Positions 1 through 9,945 of a stretch of DNA of 64,000 bases are shown piece by piece. Both the position numbers and the translations under genes were made by a program. The notes beneath the pieces are model-generated. The model saw nothing but the letters and a program-made list of their open reading frames with translations. It was not told the origin of the DNA and searched no databases. Source of the stretch: Limnomonas spitsbergensis (lineage: Eukaryota > Chlorophyta > Chlorophyceae > Chlamydomonadales); contig JAYJMM010000069.1 in NCBI GenBank assembly GCA_037349105.1, positions 620,001-684,000 on the forward strand. Reading direction: 5' to 3'. Positions within the stretch are counted from its first letter, which is position 1. Every line of letters starts with the position of its first letter.

Positions 1-1
1 A

Positions 2-772
2 GTGAAGCAATACAAACAAGGCTATCAGCGGGACATGTGGCAGGCCGGGTACCAAGAGACCTCCGCCGTCCCTTTGACCGGCCCTACCGTGGCCCGGTTG
101 GTTGCCCACTTCGACCAGCTAGGGGTCGCCAGCTCGTCTGTCTACGAACGCATCACCTACGCCCGAGACTCCCTGATGGTCCTCTACTCATGGACCAGCG
201 CTATGCGCGGCAAAGATGGGGGCCAGCTTTGCCTTGCTGACCTCCACCACTCGGACTCCCGCTACTCCCGCCCGATCTACCCCGGGTCCTATAGCCCTGG
301 TGTCGCCGTGCCCAGCTCGCTCTTGATCCTCCCTACCCACGGGACCAAAACCAACAAGCGAAGTCGGATTCACCAGCACCCCGTGCTCGTTCACCTTGCC
401 GTTGACCCTGCTATGTGCTTCATCCGCCGCCTGTGGGCCTACCTTGCCTTGTGCTACCCCACCGAGCATGCCGTGACGCATTTCATCTTTCGCTCATGGA
501 CCTCTTTCCGGGGCAACTTCAAAGAGGCCCCTTACAGCAGCTCCTCTTTCAACGACCTGGTCAAGTCGGCTCTGCTCAAGCTCGGCGTTTACACGGGCGA
601 GACCGCTCACGGCTTCCGCCGAGGTGCCTTGCAGGCTACTGCTGCTGCGGGGAGCCCCGAGCCCAGTCGGCTGGCGGCTGCAGTGCAAGGCGGCATCAAG
701 ACCCCTAGCATCCTTGACCGCTACTTAGATCCTTATCGTCACCTAGGCCGCCTCAAGCGAGGTGCTCCCTAG
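2..772 (+). CDS. Tyrosine recombinase, 5' part outside window
   Basis: The reading frame is open from the window edge to a TAG stop, so the N-terminus is probably missing. The C-terminal catalytic half of a tyrosine recombinase can be read. A box-I-like Arg lies in SAMRGKDGG (about residue 68), a basic beta-hairpin-like stretch is TKTNKRSRIHQ, the H-x-x-R box is AHGFRRGALQ (about residue 205), and a candidate nucleophile Tyr is in LDRYLDPYRH near the end. Such enzymes move DIRS/PAT/Kangaroo-type retroelements and Cryptons by strand exchange through a 3'-phosphotyrosine. The neighbouring gag-like frame on the opposite strand favours a YR retroelement, but no reverse transcriptase is visible. 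The family call is fairly firm; the element class is inferred. Confidence 0.72.
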   Translation: MKQYKQGYQRDMWQAGYQETSAVPLTGPTVARLVAHFDQLGVASSSVYERITYARDSLMVLYSWTSAMRGKDGGQLCLADLHHSDSRYSRPIYPGSYSPGVAVPSSLLILPTHGTKTNKRSRIHQHPVLVHLAVDPAMCFIRRLWAYLALCYPTEHAVTHFIFRSWTSFRGNFKEAPYSSSSFNDLVKSALLKLGVYTGETAHGFRRGALQATAAAGSPEPSRLAAAVQGGIKTPSILDRYLDPYRHLGRLKRGAP

Positions 773-934
773 TTCCTTGCTGTTGGATGAATCCGGCCCG
801 TGGGCCTCGTGCCTAGTCTGACCTTGGGGCGTGTAGCCTGCTAGAGGTCAAACTCGCTTTCTTACGCCTCCCCCTCATTCCTTTAACTAAGGTTTAAGAA
901 AAGTGTGGGTTGGTGGGTGGAACTTTTCTACTTT

Positions 935-998
935 ACGGGAAGCTGGGCCGATCAGAGCTTTGTAAAACCACCTTGACTTTACAAAGTAACCTTCCCGT
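935..998. repeat. Nested palindrome between two convergent ORFs
   Basis: Two nested inverted repeats share one centre. ACGGGAAG (935-942) pairs with CTTCCCGT (991-998), and CTTTGTAAA (958-966) pairs with TTTACAAAG (978-986). It lies between the recombinase stop (772) and the end of the opposite-strand gag-like frame (1065). It could be a recombination junction or end of the YR element, or a two-way 3'-end signal. The pairing is seen directly; the role is inferred. Confidence 0.55.
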
Positions 999-1064
999 GT
1001 CCGTCACTGTCCTGACTCCACCAGGTCACACCCTGGTCGGTCTCTCACACTTCGAGGGGTACAG

Positions 1065-1920
1065 TTATGGACAGGCCCTTAGGTAAATCGCAGTATCCAT
1101 CCTGCCAGGTGGCGGAAGGGCTGGGAGGGTACGACGGGGGCGGAAATTAGATTCCCTCGGGTGCAAGACATGAGTTGTTGCTCGTTGAACAAGTGCTGGG
1201 CCAGTGTGCAGGATGGGCTGGTTACGCATGTTCATGTGCACGTTATTCGGCCTTGTATCGGGACTCATTCTGGGCAGGTCATTGTCGCCAGGGATGACAA
1301 TCGGGCTGGTCTGGTACTGGACAGGATTCACGACAGGATTTTGGGCTGGTACTAGGGTGGGGACTCCGTTCAAATTTGGAGAAGGCTGGTCAAGGAGAGA
1401 ATTCCACAAGGTTAAATCACCTTGTTTCATCATCATGGCAAGTTCCCTCAGGAGTCCTCGCTTGGTAGCAGGCGATAAGGATCGCCTCCTCTCGTTATGT
1501 TGTGCTGGGAGCGGGTCGGTGCTACAGCCTGCCACGCAAGGAGTAATGACCTGGGGCGTTGAAGCCGCAATAAACCGCTGTTGCTGGTACTGGTGCTGGG
1601 GGGGGAGCCACGACAGCGACGACTGCGGCAGGCGCAACGACTGCGACAGGGGCTGGCACGGGAGTAGCAGCAGCGACCATGACTGGGATCGGCAGGGAAG
1701 CTGTAGGAGCGACCTCGACAGGGGCTGGTGTCACTGCAGTGACGATGGGTGCTTGTGCTGGTGGGAGCTGGACAGCTGGTGGCTGGTTGAGGTTGAGATT
1801 CGTCACTGCGCGATACGTAGATTTGGTTGCACGCTTAGCGACCATTGTGAATGATAAGTAATGAATATCAAACACCAGGGATTCTTTATGCAAGACAAGA
1901 CTGGTTTGCACGGAATTCAA
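1065..1920 (-). pseudogene. Gag-like Pro/Ala-rich frame, split by a frame change
   Basis: Two overlapping minus-strand frames read as one low-complexity protein with a frame change between about 1637 and 1522. The upstream frame (1920-1522) has a likely start at MVAKRATKSTYRAV and then a long Pro/Ala/Val tract. The downstream frame (to 1065) has a Gln-rich start, an SLSPATKRGLLRELAMMM segment that looks helical, and a Pro/Asn-rich tail. No zinc knuckle, protease or reverse transcriptase motif is visible. Its position tail-to-tail with a tyrosine recombinase suggests the gag region of a YR retroelement. A short intron, programmed frameshift or decay would all explain the break. No homologue is recognised with certainty. 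Confidence 0.35.
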
Positions 1921-2061
1921 ACCGTTGGATGCATGTTGAAGTCGAACAGGCGACTGTTGCGGAACTCAGTCACTCGTCTCGGTCAACGTCGAAACGTTGC
2001 TGGTGTTACTCGGTAGCGGGGGAAACGCTGCTAGGCCTCCGAGAGTGTGATACCTGTAATA

Positions 2062-2120
2062 CTAGAGGGGTCCGACGGTAGGGGGAAAGTCGTTTTCGCT
2101 GTGTCCCTAGGCTACTTTCG
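2062..2120 (+). repeat. Left terminal inverted repeat, two-part
   Basis: Outer block 2062-2076 (CTAGAGGGGTCCGAC) and inner block 2097-2120 both have perfect inverted partners at the right end of the element. The outer 15 bp including CTAG occur in inverted form at 20830-20844. The 20 bp between the two blocks do not match the right end. Confidence 0.85.
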
Positions 2121-2265
2121 GCTTGCTGTCAGTTTTCGACAGCAGAAAGCGACAGCCTGTCGCTTTCGGCGATCGGCTGTCGATATTGTGCTAAAACGAA
2201 CAGCGAACAATGTGAAACACGCTGTCGCTTTACAGCTTTCTCAACAGCCGTTTCTTGTAGCTGAA
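2120..2265. repeat. Left subterminal GCTGTCG/CGACAGC cluster
   Basis: Just inside the left end the short words CGACAGC, GCTGTCG, CTGTCGC and AACAGC recur in both orientations about eight to ten times. A matching cluster lies inside the right end. Clusters of short subterminal repeats are typical transposase-binding regions in several plant and algal DNA transposons; that role is inferred. Confidence 0.6.
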
Positions 2266-2980
2266 CGTCTGCTCTCCCCACTTTTCCTCGTCTAAGGTGT
2301 TCCTCGGAATCCGTCATATCTTATTCTCATACAGGCTATTGCATTCCCTGCACTTCAGGTTGGACGTTTGATTTATATTAGTAGATTCGACTCAGACGGA
2401 AATCGCAACACTCCAATTGGTGACCCAGCCCTCGATTATCGTTTCGTCACGACTGAATTGCACGGCAGATGGAATGAGAGGAGCGCAACATCTACAGCGC
2501 ACAAATGAATTTAGAGAACCAGGTACAAATAATGCCTTCAAGTACCAGCAAAGCATGGCATGTGAATACTACCATCACATCCCATGCTGGTTCAGAGATT
2601 GCACGCATGAGTGTGCAAATGAATACCTTTACGATCTTCTGACGCAACCAGTTTGTCATGTTTGTTGGATGCTCTTAATGTCATCTTGCCCTCCTGTCCT
2701 CCTACCCTGCCTCCTGCCCACCTACCCTCTCGCCTTGACGCCCTCCTGCCCTCCTCCTACCGTCCTACCCTCCTACCCACATGCCCTCATGCTACTACTA
2801 CTCATAGCCATCTACTGCGCGACCAGGTGCTGATTGTGCGTTAAATTCATAGCATAGCATGGCATTAACAATTCTCAAGTACTATCACTCCATGCTATGC
2901 GTGTTGTTATATACATGAGAGTGAAGATAAATAGGCTCATGACTACATTCAACTGCAATGGGAAACACTGCTCCCTTCAG
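2266..2980. other. No clear exon; first intron-type minisatellite at 2684-2790
   Basis: The 5' end of the dioxygenase-like gene should lie here, but no exon is convincing. A stretch at 2684-2790 is built of CCCTCCTACC and CCCTCCTGCC units, the same motif found in introns at 3716-3990 and 13331-13820. The rest looks unique and A/T-rich. Confidence 0.4.
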
Positions 2981-5355
2981 ATTCAAGGAAAGCGCCGGTC
3001 AACTAAGCCGTCATCATCGAGTATCGATCTTCCTACGCAACCTGCGAAAAAGGTGTGTCGTGTTTCTAGAATATTTTGTAGCTAGGTAAAATAGGCTCAT
3101 GTCCCTGCTCCAAACCCTGCTCATGCTCATGTCCCCTGTCACTGCCCCTGTCCCCTATCATACACATGTCCCCTGACCATGCTCCTGACCCTTGTCACTG
3201 CTCATGCCCCCTGTTCCTGCTCCTGTCCCCTTTCATGCACATGTCCCATGTTCCTGTCCCTGGTCATTGCTCAAGCCCCATGGCTATGCTCTTGTCCCCT
3301 GTCCATGCTCATGCTCCTGTCTCCCATCCCTGCTCCTGCCCCTGTCCCTGCTCCTGTCCCTTGACCATGCTCCCCCCCCCTGTCCCTGCTCATGTTACTG
3401 CTCCTGTCCCTTGTCACTGCTCCTATCCCCTGTCACTGCTCCCGTCACTGCTCCTGTCACTGCTTCTGTCCCTTGTCCCTGTCCCTGCTCCTATCCCATG
3501 TCCATGCTCCTGTCCACTGTCCATGCTCATATCACTGCTCCTGCCCATGTCCCCAATCCTGTCCCTTGGCAGTACTCCTGTCCCCTGCCCCTGCTCCTGT
3601 CCCTTGACACTACTCCTGTCCCCTGTCCCTGTTCCTATCCCTGCTCCTGTCCCTCGTCCCCCTGCACCCATCTATTGTCACTGCTCCTGGCCCTGCTCCT
3701 GTCCTATGCCCCTGTCCTTGCCCTTCTACCCGCCTGCCCTCCTACCATCCTGCTCTTCTACCCTCTTGCCCTCCTACCATCCTGTCGTTCTACCATCCTA
3801 CCATTCTACCCACATGCCATTTACCCTCCTGCCCTTTTACCCTCCTGCCCTCCTACTCTCCTCCTCTTCTACCCTCATGCCTTTCTACCCTCTTGCCCTC
3901 CTACCCTCCTGCCCCTCTACCCTCCTACTCTTCTACCCTCCTACCCTTCTACCATCCTACTCTCCTACCCTACTAACCTCATGCTCTCCCACATGCATGC
4001 ACATTCATTTTGTCATGCAGGTCCTATGTGAGCGGTTAGAGTTAGAACCGGAAAATGGAACAAGTGCACCCAGCACAACCGACTCAATCATGCAAGCAAA
4101 GATCCACACAGTACGTTAGTATATTGTACATATCATGCCATGTTTTTATAATCCTCATTTTCAAAGCATATTATGCTTGCATGCTGGGCATTTGGATGAA
4201 ACGTGTGCCTTACATTCTAAATGCAGGAGCTTGTGGCATCTGTACAAGGCAGCGCATCATCTAGTTTGCTTGGTCTGCAGGAGTCTTACACACAGTTCGG
4301 ATTCTGCGTGCAAAAACCGGATAAAAAGACATTGGACATGTTGCAGCAATACGGGGGACCAGAACGCATTTCAAGCTTGGTTGATCCCAAAGATCTTGAG
4401 GAAATCTTTCAGGACTTCAAGGTGCTAAAGAATGGGGATCTTAAGACTGAAACATTCCAAGGCCAACGAAGCATGCTGCCACTGACCACCAAGGGACACA
4501 TCCAGATGTCTTCAAAGGCGAATGTGGAACAGCTGCAAAACGTGAGATACTGGCACAGTGATTGATGTAGGGTACGTATAATATACTCAAGGGATATGGT
4601 CACTGAATGTATGGTGGCAGGGGGGCTACTGGTGGGAAGGCAGTAGAGGCAGGCAAGAAGCAATATATAAAGCACGTAGCAAGGAGTTGGGGACTAAATT
4701 CAAGAATGAGAGCATTAACTTGTGCTAAATTTCCCCGTATCTTGAAACTACGCAGATAGGTCTCAAGATCAGGGCAGAGGGATTGCGACGCCTCAAAGAG
4801 CTAGTTTGGCCGCTGGATTTCAATGGACTGACTGGGAGATCCGACCACGATGCTTTGCTCATGGATATGGTGCAGAAGGGACAACTGGGACAACCTCAAG
4901 CAGCACATGTGGACTTCCCGGCTAGCTCTGAGGAAGAGCTGTTGCGAGTTGCTATTTTGGCTTTAGAGGAGTTTTCTCTTTATGTCTACCCAAGCAGCCA
5001 CACCTTGATGCGGAGAATGATGAAGGCTCATGGTCCCAACTTTCTACTGGACAGTACAATTGAGAAGGATGTAGCCATTGCCCAAAGCATGCAGCAACAG
5101 GATCCGTGGCGACTCTTGGTTCAGCCATGTGAGCTCATCATCTTTGATGGCTACCTCGTACACGCTGGCACAGAAGGCGAACATGGCAAAAGCAGACTCA
5201 GAATGCACTTCTACCTTCAGGCTGTGGATAACAAGGTGTCTGTTAAGGATACCAAGGGTCACACATTGACCTTCCCGGTACAGCGGATCCACGGTGACAT
5301 TGAGAGCAGACATGTTGCAGGCAAGTACACGCAAGTATGGGTCGGACCCCTCTGA
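2981..5355 (+). CDS. 2-oxoglutarate/Fe(II) dioxygenase-like protein (element cargo)
   Basis: Four exons join in phase 0 with GT-AG borders: 2981-3052, 4021-4110, 4227-4541 and 4756-5355 (TGA). Earlier exons are not located, so the roughly 358 residues are a minimum. The last exon carries the iron-binding layout of a 2OG-Fe(II) dioxygenase: an H-x-D in AAHVDFPAS, then about 100 residues on CELIIFDGYLVHAGTEG with the distal His, then SRLRMHFYLQ with an Arg placed to bind 2-oxoglutarate. Family members oxidise nucleic-acid bases, proteins or small molecules. The substrate cannot be told here, and similarity to TET/JBP is not established. The last 18 bases are identical to the right end of the element, so the C-terminus QVWVGPL is partly transposon-end sequence. 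The third intron-like gap (3053-4020) is almost all minisatellite. Confidence 0.6.
3090..3990. repeat. Intronic minisatellite, two motifs
   Basis: From 3090 to about 3715 the sequence is made of 12- to 24-bp variants of TGCTCCTGTCCCTGTCACTG. From about 3716 to 3990 it switches to CTCCTACCC/CTCCTGCCC units. It fills the intron between exons 2981-3052 and 4021-4110. Open frames across it are an artefact of composition. Confidence 0.85.
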
Positions 5356-5554
5356 TTTTATAAACGACTTCTGGCCAGAACATGAGCTCATGTGGTGGGA
5401 GTTAGAACATGGCGCACATGTGAAGGACCTGATACATGTTTGCTTCAAATGATTAGCCATAAGGAGCATGCCAAGGAGCATGTTTTGGTAAGACAAATAG
5501 GGTGCCACTGATTTCCATTAGTTGCACCAAGGCAGGCATGAGTGCTAGGCTCTA

Positions 5555-5965
5555 ACTTGTATCTTGTATCCGTTGCCGTAACATGGGTTAGGGTTGTGAG
5601 ACATGGTTTAGCTGCTTATCGGTTTCTGTAGTTTCTGTTGCCTTTATCTTGTGCGGCCTGTCTTTATATAAATCCCGGTGAACGCTTTATTTGGTATCCG
5701 TTGCCCATAAATGGGCGAAGGTTGTGAGTTATGGTTTACCTACTTATCTGTTCATGTGAGCAGTTATCTTGTTTGGCCTTTCTTGTGTGAAACACCAATT
5801 CAGCGATTCCTCTTGACCTGAACACCCTATGTTTTATCCGTTGCCTTTAGATGGGCTAGGTTTGTGAGGCATGGCTTAGCTGCTTATCGGTTATTGACAG
5901 CCGTTATCTTGTGCGGCCTGCTTTGTGTTAAATCCCAATTCTGCGTTTCCCCTTGACCTCCCAGA
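5555..5965. repeat. Three tandem copies of a ~130-bp unit
   Basis: Downstream of the dioxygenase-like gene, three diverged copies start near 5565, 5693 and 5828. Each contains TATCCGTTGCC, then TTGTGAG and GGTTTA/GGCTTAGCTGCTTATC, then TTATCTTGT and GCGGCCTG. No coding sense is seen. It lies between two convergent genes and may be part of their 3' regions. Confidence 0.7.
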
Positions 5966-6102
5966 ACATGACCCAGTCCCTGCAGTATGCATAGTAGGGC
6001 AAGGTACAATCTTCCTACAGCCCCTTTTTCCAAAGCGCTAGTAAACCCTAGTAGGCACGTTATCGCAGTGTTGACCTAGTAGGCCTGATAAGTGTACGGT
6101 CT

Positions 6103-6170
6103 CACAACTTCAAGAAAGCCGCACAACCTGAGAAAATGCCGCACAGCCGGGAGGTATGCTGCAGAAATTT
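6103..6170 (+). repeat. Isolated seed copy of the 15.9-20.1 kb satellite
   Basis: About three consecutive 20-bp units are present, reading GCCGCACAACCTGAGAAAAT, then GCCGCACAGCCGGGAGG. They match the large satellite nearly 10 kb away in the same element. The surroundings (5966-6515) are otherwise unremarkable, and a copy of the dispersed ACCTCTGGGCC repeat follows at 6500-6546. Confidence 0.7.
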
Positions 6171-6791
6171 TCAGTGTAGGACAAGACCATCAAGGTTTGG
6201 GACCAGCCCCTTCATACACAGCAACCATATATTGTATACCATAACAAGCCAAAGCCTCCCTGAAGTGTTTGTCTCCGTAACACTGGTAAAGTTTGTGGTG
6301 CCATATGTCAGGTCTAATCCCTTATCTTAAGTCGTCCTTTGCTAGGCAAATGCTCTCGACCTTGCCCGGCTTGTGAAATAAGGCCATGTTTGACGGCTCC
6401 AGCAAAAGACACAGCGCCAAGCTTGCTCTAAACTTCTATAAGCCCGCATCTAATGTGAGCTCTCTTTACTTTTATAGCTGTCTTTTTGAATCACGACGTG
6501 GTCGAGCTTCAATTCAGCATGGCCCAGAGGTGTAATATCAATGACCTTATTCGAGTTGCCATCAAGTGAGGATGGGAGTGCCCACGGGAAACGAATATCA
6601 TTATGTTACATCATGCAACACATTTGTAGCAATATAATAATTGCAACACAAAGTATTCAAGGAAGCATCATAAAGACGCACCTTAGTAAAGCATGTTCTA
6701 GAGTTGGTGCCACATCTTTTCACACACGCTTACATAAATCCATACGTGTATAAGAAGTTAATATTCCTATTAGTGATAGCAGCCCACAAAC

Positions 6792-9549
6792 TTAGCTAAG
6801 GCGCACAAAAAAGTGCATATGCTTCTGGGCATTGCTACCGTACATGGATACTTTGCAGCACCCCTGGTGACTAAACACACAGGCAACAGGAGAAGAAAGG
6901 TTGAGGACAGTCGTAATTAAATCAGGCCTGAAGAAAACATCACCCCCAGCCTTCCCCACATTGCAAACAAACATTTGCACAACCGGATTAGACCCGACCA
7001 AGTGGAACAGATGCCTCCTGTCCTCCTCCCTCCAGCCATCACAAAAAGCAAACACAACCTGAGGCATACGGCAGCCAGCCACACATACTTCAAGCGAGGG
7101 CAACTGTGCGCAAACCACAATATCCACACCGTACTGGACAGAAATGCGGGACAAGGAAATTCCACCGTCAACCAATGCATCAGAAAAGGCAGCCAAGATA
7201 TGAGCCTGCCCCGCATTCTTAACCTCAATACCTGTGGCCAGCTTGGCTCCAAAACACAGGCCAAGAGCCAACACAATACCACATCCTGCCCCTATGTCCA
7301 AAAGCTCATAGTCCGTTCCAGAGCCAACCCATTCGTGCACTCGCCCAAAGATTTTTTTCAAAGATGCGTATGTGAAGCTGCCACTCATGCCTACACCGGC
7401 GCTGCCGAGTCCACCAAGTTCAGTAAACAGGCGCCATATCTCCTACACAAATCATGAAGCATTATATTATGATTGGCTAGACTGATAAGACAACAATTAT
7501 TATACCTTCTCGAGACTGCTTTTCTGGTTGTTGGCCTTGCCCACAGACTCTACAGGTTCGCTCTCCGTCTCATCTGAGTCCTCATCTTCGTCCTCGTCTT
7601 CGCTCTCCATCTGCATATATGTAATTACGTGTCATCCACTAATCATCAGGCTACATTATATCATTTTTCTGACATTCCTTTTCATTCATAAAAATTGCAA
7701 TAAGCTTTCACCTGGATCCGTACTGGAATAGGGGGCTCCCGCTCAGAGTAAAGTTTCTTCAACCGCTCAAATCCTTTGCCACTGAAGCGGTGCTGCGGAC
7801 CGAAGACCGTAGCCGGCAAGCACTTCTCCCCCTTCAGCTGAAAGTGAAACATGACAGGCCCAATAAATGCAAACATACAAGATAGTAGTCTTTGAAGGGG
7901 GGTAATGCACTGGTTTATAATCACACATGTTTCAATGATGACATTATTTGGCCAATAGTTTTCCGTCAGGAGGCGCATATCATATGTTAGAGATCATCTT
8001 ACCTCATATTCTGATTTCCTGCCGATTGCAGAACCAGGCGCTCTGAATCCCTTCTTCATGGTTGTGGGGACAAAGTTCACATCGCTCCTGTGGTGAAGAA
8101 TGGACACACTCAGTGTTGGAAAATTGTGGGTGAGAAGGATTTTCAACTTACAACATAACAAAAGTGGAAACCCTGCGAGCCTCGTACGCCTTCGTAACCC
8201 CATCATCATCCTCGATGGAGTACTCAGGGAGCATAACTTCGATGAAGAAGGCGCCTGGGGGAAGGACCTTGGCGATGATGACAATATCAAATTCACGAGC
8301 CAAGGTGAAATCTTCATCATCCCTGGGAAAGAATCCAGACAGGCTGTACTAGTAGCCCTGCATCCCAGGCGCGGCTATAAGAGGCTCGGGTATGATACCT
8401 GCAGAAAAGGAAGAATTTAAGCATGCATACCAATAATTTTGAAATGCAAAGGGCAATACCTCTCGTAATGGCCCTCCAGGCCACCCTCTCCGGCTCCAAG
8501 TTGGGTTCCACGCCATACAGCTCAATCGCGCACTTTCTCAGAAAAGAAATGTTTACTCGCGAAACCTGATCTTCCGGCCCGGGGACAGGACCGAACAAGA
8601 TGTTGAGGTCCACGCTGTCGACAGTGTCATTGGTTGATTGATAGGCTCCCACAGTAACATGTACTTCGTCTTTGCAAAGGGCGAAGAAAATGGGATCGTG
8701 GGCACTGGGGTCCTCCAAGGCATCCAGTTTGTAGGGCATACCGTGGAGGGAGAACACAGTCTTCTGGCGCCTTGCATCGCTGAAAAAGGAGGTCACCTGT
8801 TCAGTGAATAAACTGTTACTTACAGTCAAGTATAGAGATGATACCCTGTTGTTAAGCATGTCATCACTAGATAGAAATAGCTCCGCATCTGTATAATGAA
8901 TAATGTACCTGATCCGGATCTAATGGAATTGTGATCTGCACAGACTCCGTCATTTCCGCACCGCAATCGGAAGGCTGCCCCTGAAACGGCAAAGGACATT
9001 GTTCACTATGATCCATAGCATGAAGCAAATATATCAGGTGGCCGTTCGATCAAATTGGTCTTAGATAGAAACTACATTGCATCCCTAAATTATGAAAATT
9101 AGCCTACCGATATGCTGAGTGGCACCTCCATGGCACCACAGTTGTCCTCAGCGTCATTGTGGTTGCCCTCGGAGTCACTGCTGCTTTCAGACAACTCGTA
9201 CACTGGGAACCTCTGTGGAAAAAAAATGCTGTGACTGAACAACCCAAATCAGTGTCAGAATCAGCTTTAGATGTTAACCATGAAGTCTTACCGCCTCCAG
9301 ATTTGACCTGTCCCATTCTGGAATAGAGGCCTCAATTTCCTGCTCGGTTGGAGGCATCTGATTTTCCAGCGCCTTCACAAATAATATGAAGCCTTCGCCC
9401 TTGTCTGCAAATAAATTCAACTGGTCAGTGGTTGGCAAGAAACGAGACGGCTCAATGACATAGACACAATTGAGCGGTGATTAAAATTTACCTGTCCTGA
9501 ACCGACTCACACCCTCTGGCATCCCATCAACCACCCTGCCCACCGCCAT
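6792..9549 (-). CDS. SAM-dependent methyltransferase-like protein (element cargo)
   Basis: This is a multi-exon minus-strand gene. Exons read: 9549-9492 (ATG, MAVGRVVDGMPEGV), 9404-9292, 9212-9108 (acidic, SESSSDSEGN), 8980-8909, 8779-8460, ~8324-8153, ~8090-8003, ~7838-7711, ~7612-7508 (very acidic) and ~7440-6792. The last exon has LGGLGSAGVGMSGSFTY followed by motif I ELLDIGAGCGIVLAL and GIEV, the start of a class I SAM-binding fold resembling DOT1-type and related methyltransferases. The join between 8909 and 8779 does not keep frame as drawn, so an exon is probably missed there. The N-terminal half is unrecognised. It converges with the dioxygenase gene and diverges from the transposase candidate. 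A chromatin or DNA methylation role is inferred only. Confidence 0.6.
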
Positions 9550-9945
9550 AGGCAGGTGCGGACTGTCCCGGACTGCAAGGTGTATCACATGGGGGGGCAA
9601 GGATCAGAAGGGGATGGGGCAGGGAGGGGGGCTGGAAGGGGATGGATCATAATGGGGTGGGGGGGGGAGGGAAGGCAGGAATCAGAGGAGTGGGGGGGGA
9701 AGGGGGGATATGAGGAACAGAGTAATATGTGTAAATGATATATACCAGTAGCTGAGATGAAACCTAGCCTAGCTTGCTTACCGACTGCAGCAACAACAGC
9801 GAGAGCTGCTGCTGGCGCAGCAGGAGGATAATGACGACAGTGATTGACGGGGCGCCAGCGGAGAGGAGATTTTATCTTCTGCCATTGACCCCAAAGGCAC
9901 GTACATTCATAACGCAAGCATTGAAACGTAGGTATTGTGCAATTT
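9550..9945. promoter_or_regulatory. Shared 5' region of two divergent element genes
   Basis: The methyltransferase-like gene starts at 9549 on the minus strand and the transposase candidate near 9946 on the plus strand, so these 396 bp probably hold both promoters. The most obvious content is a G-rich stretch (about 9590-9710) of GGGGATGGGG and GGGGGGGAGGG runs. No clear TATA box or operator was identified. Confidence 0.4.

Noticed and set aside
3166..4119. Pro/Cys/Leu-rich open frames of up to 317 codons
   Set aside because: Composition of an intronic minisatellite; true exons with proper borders flank it on both sides.
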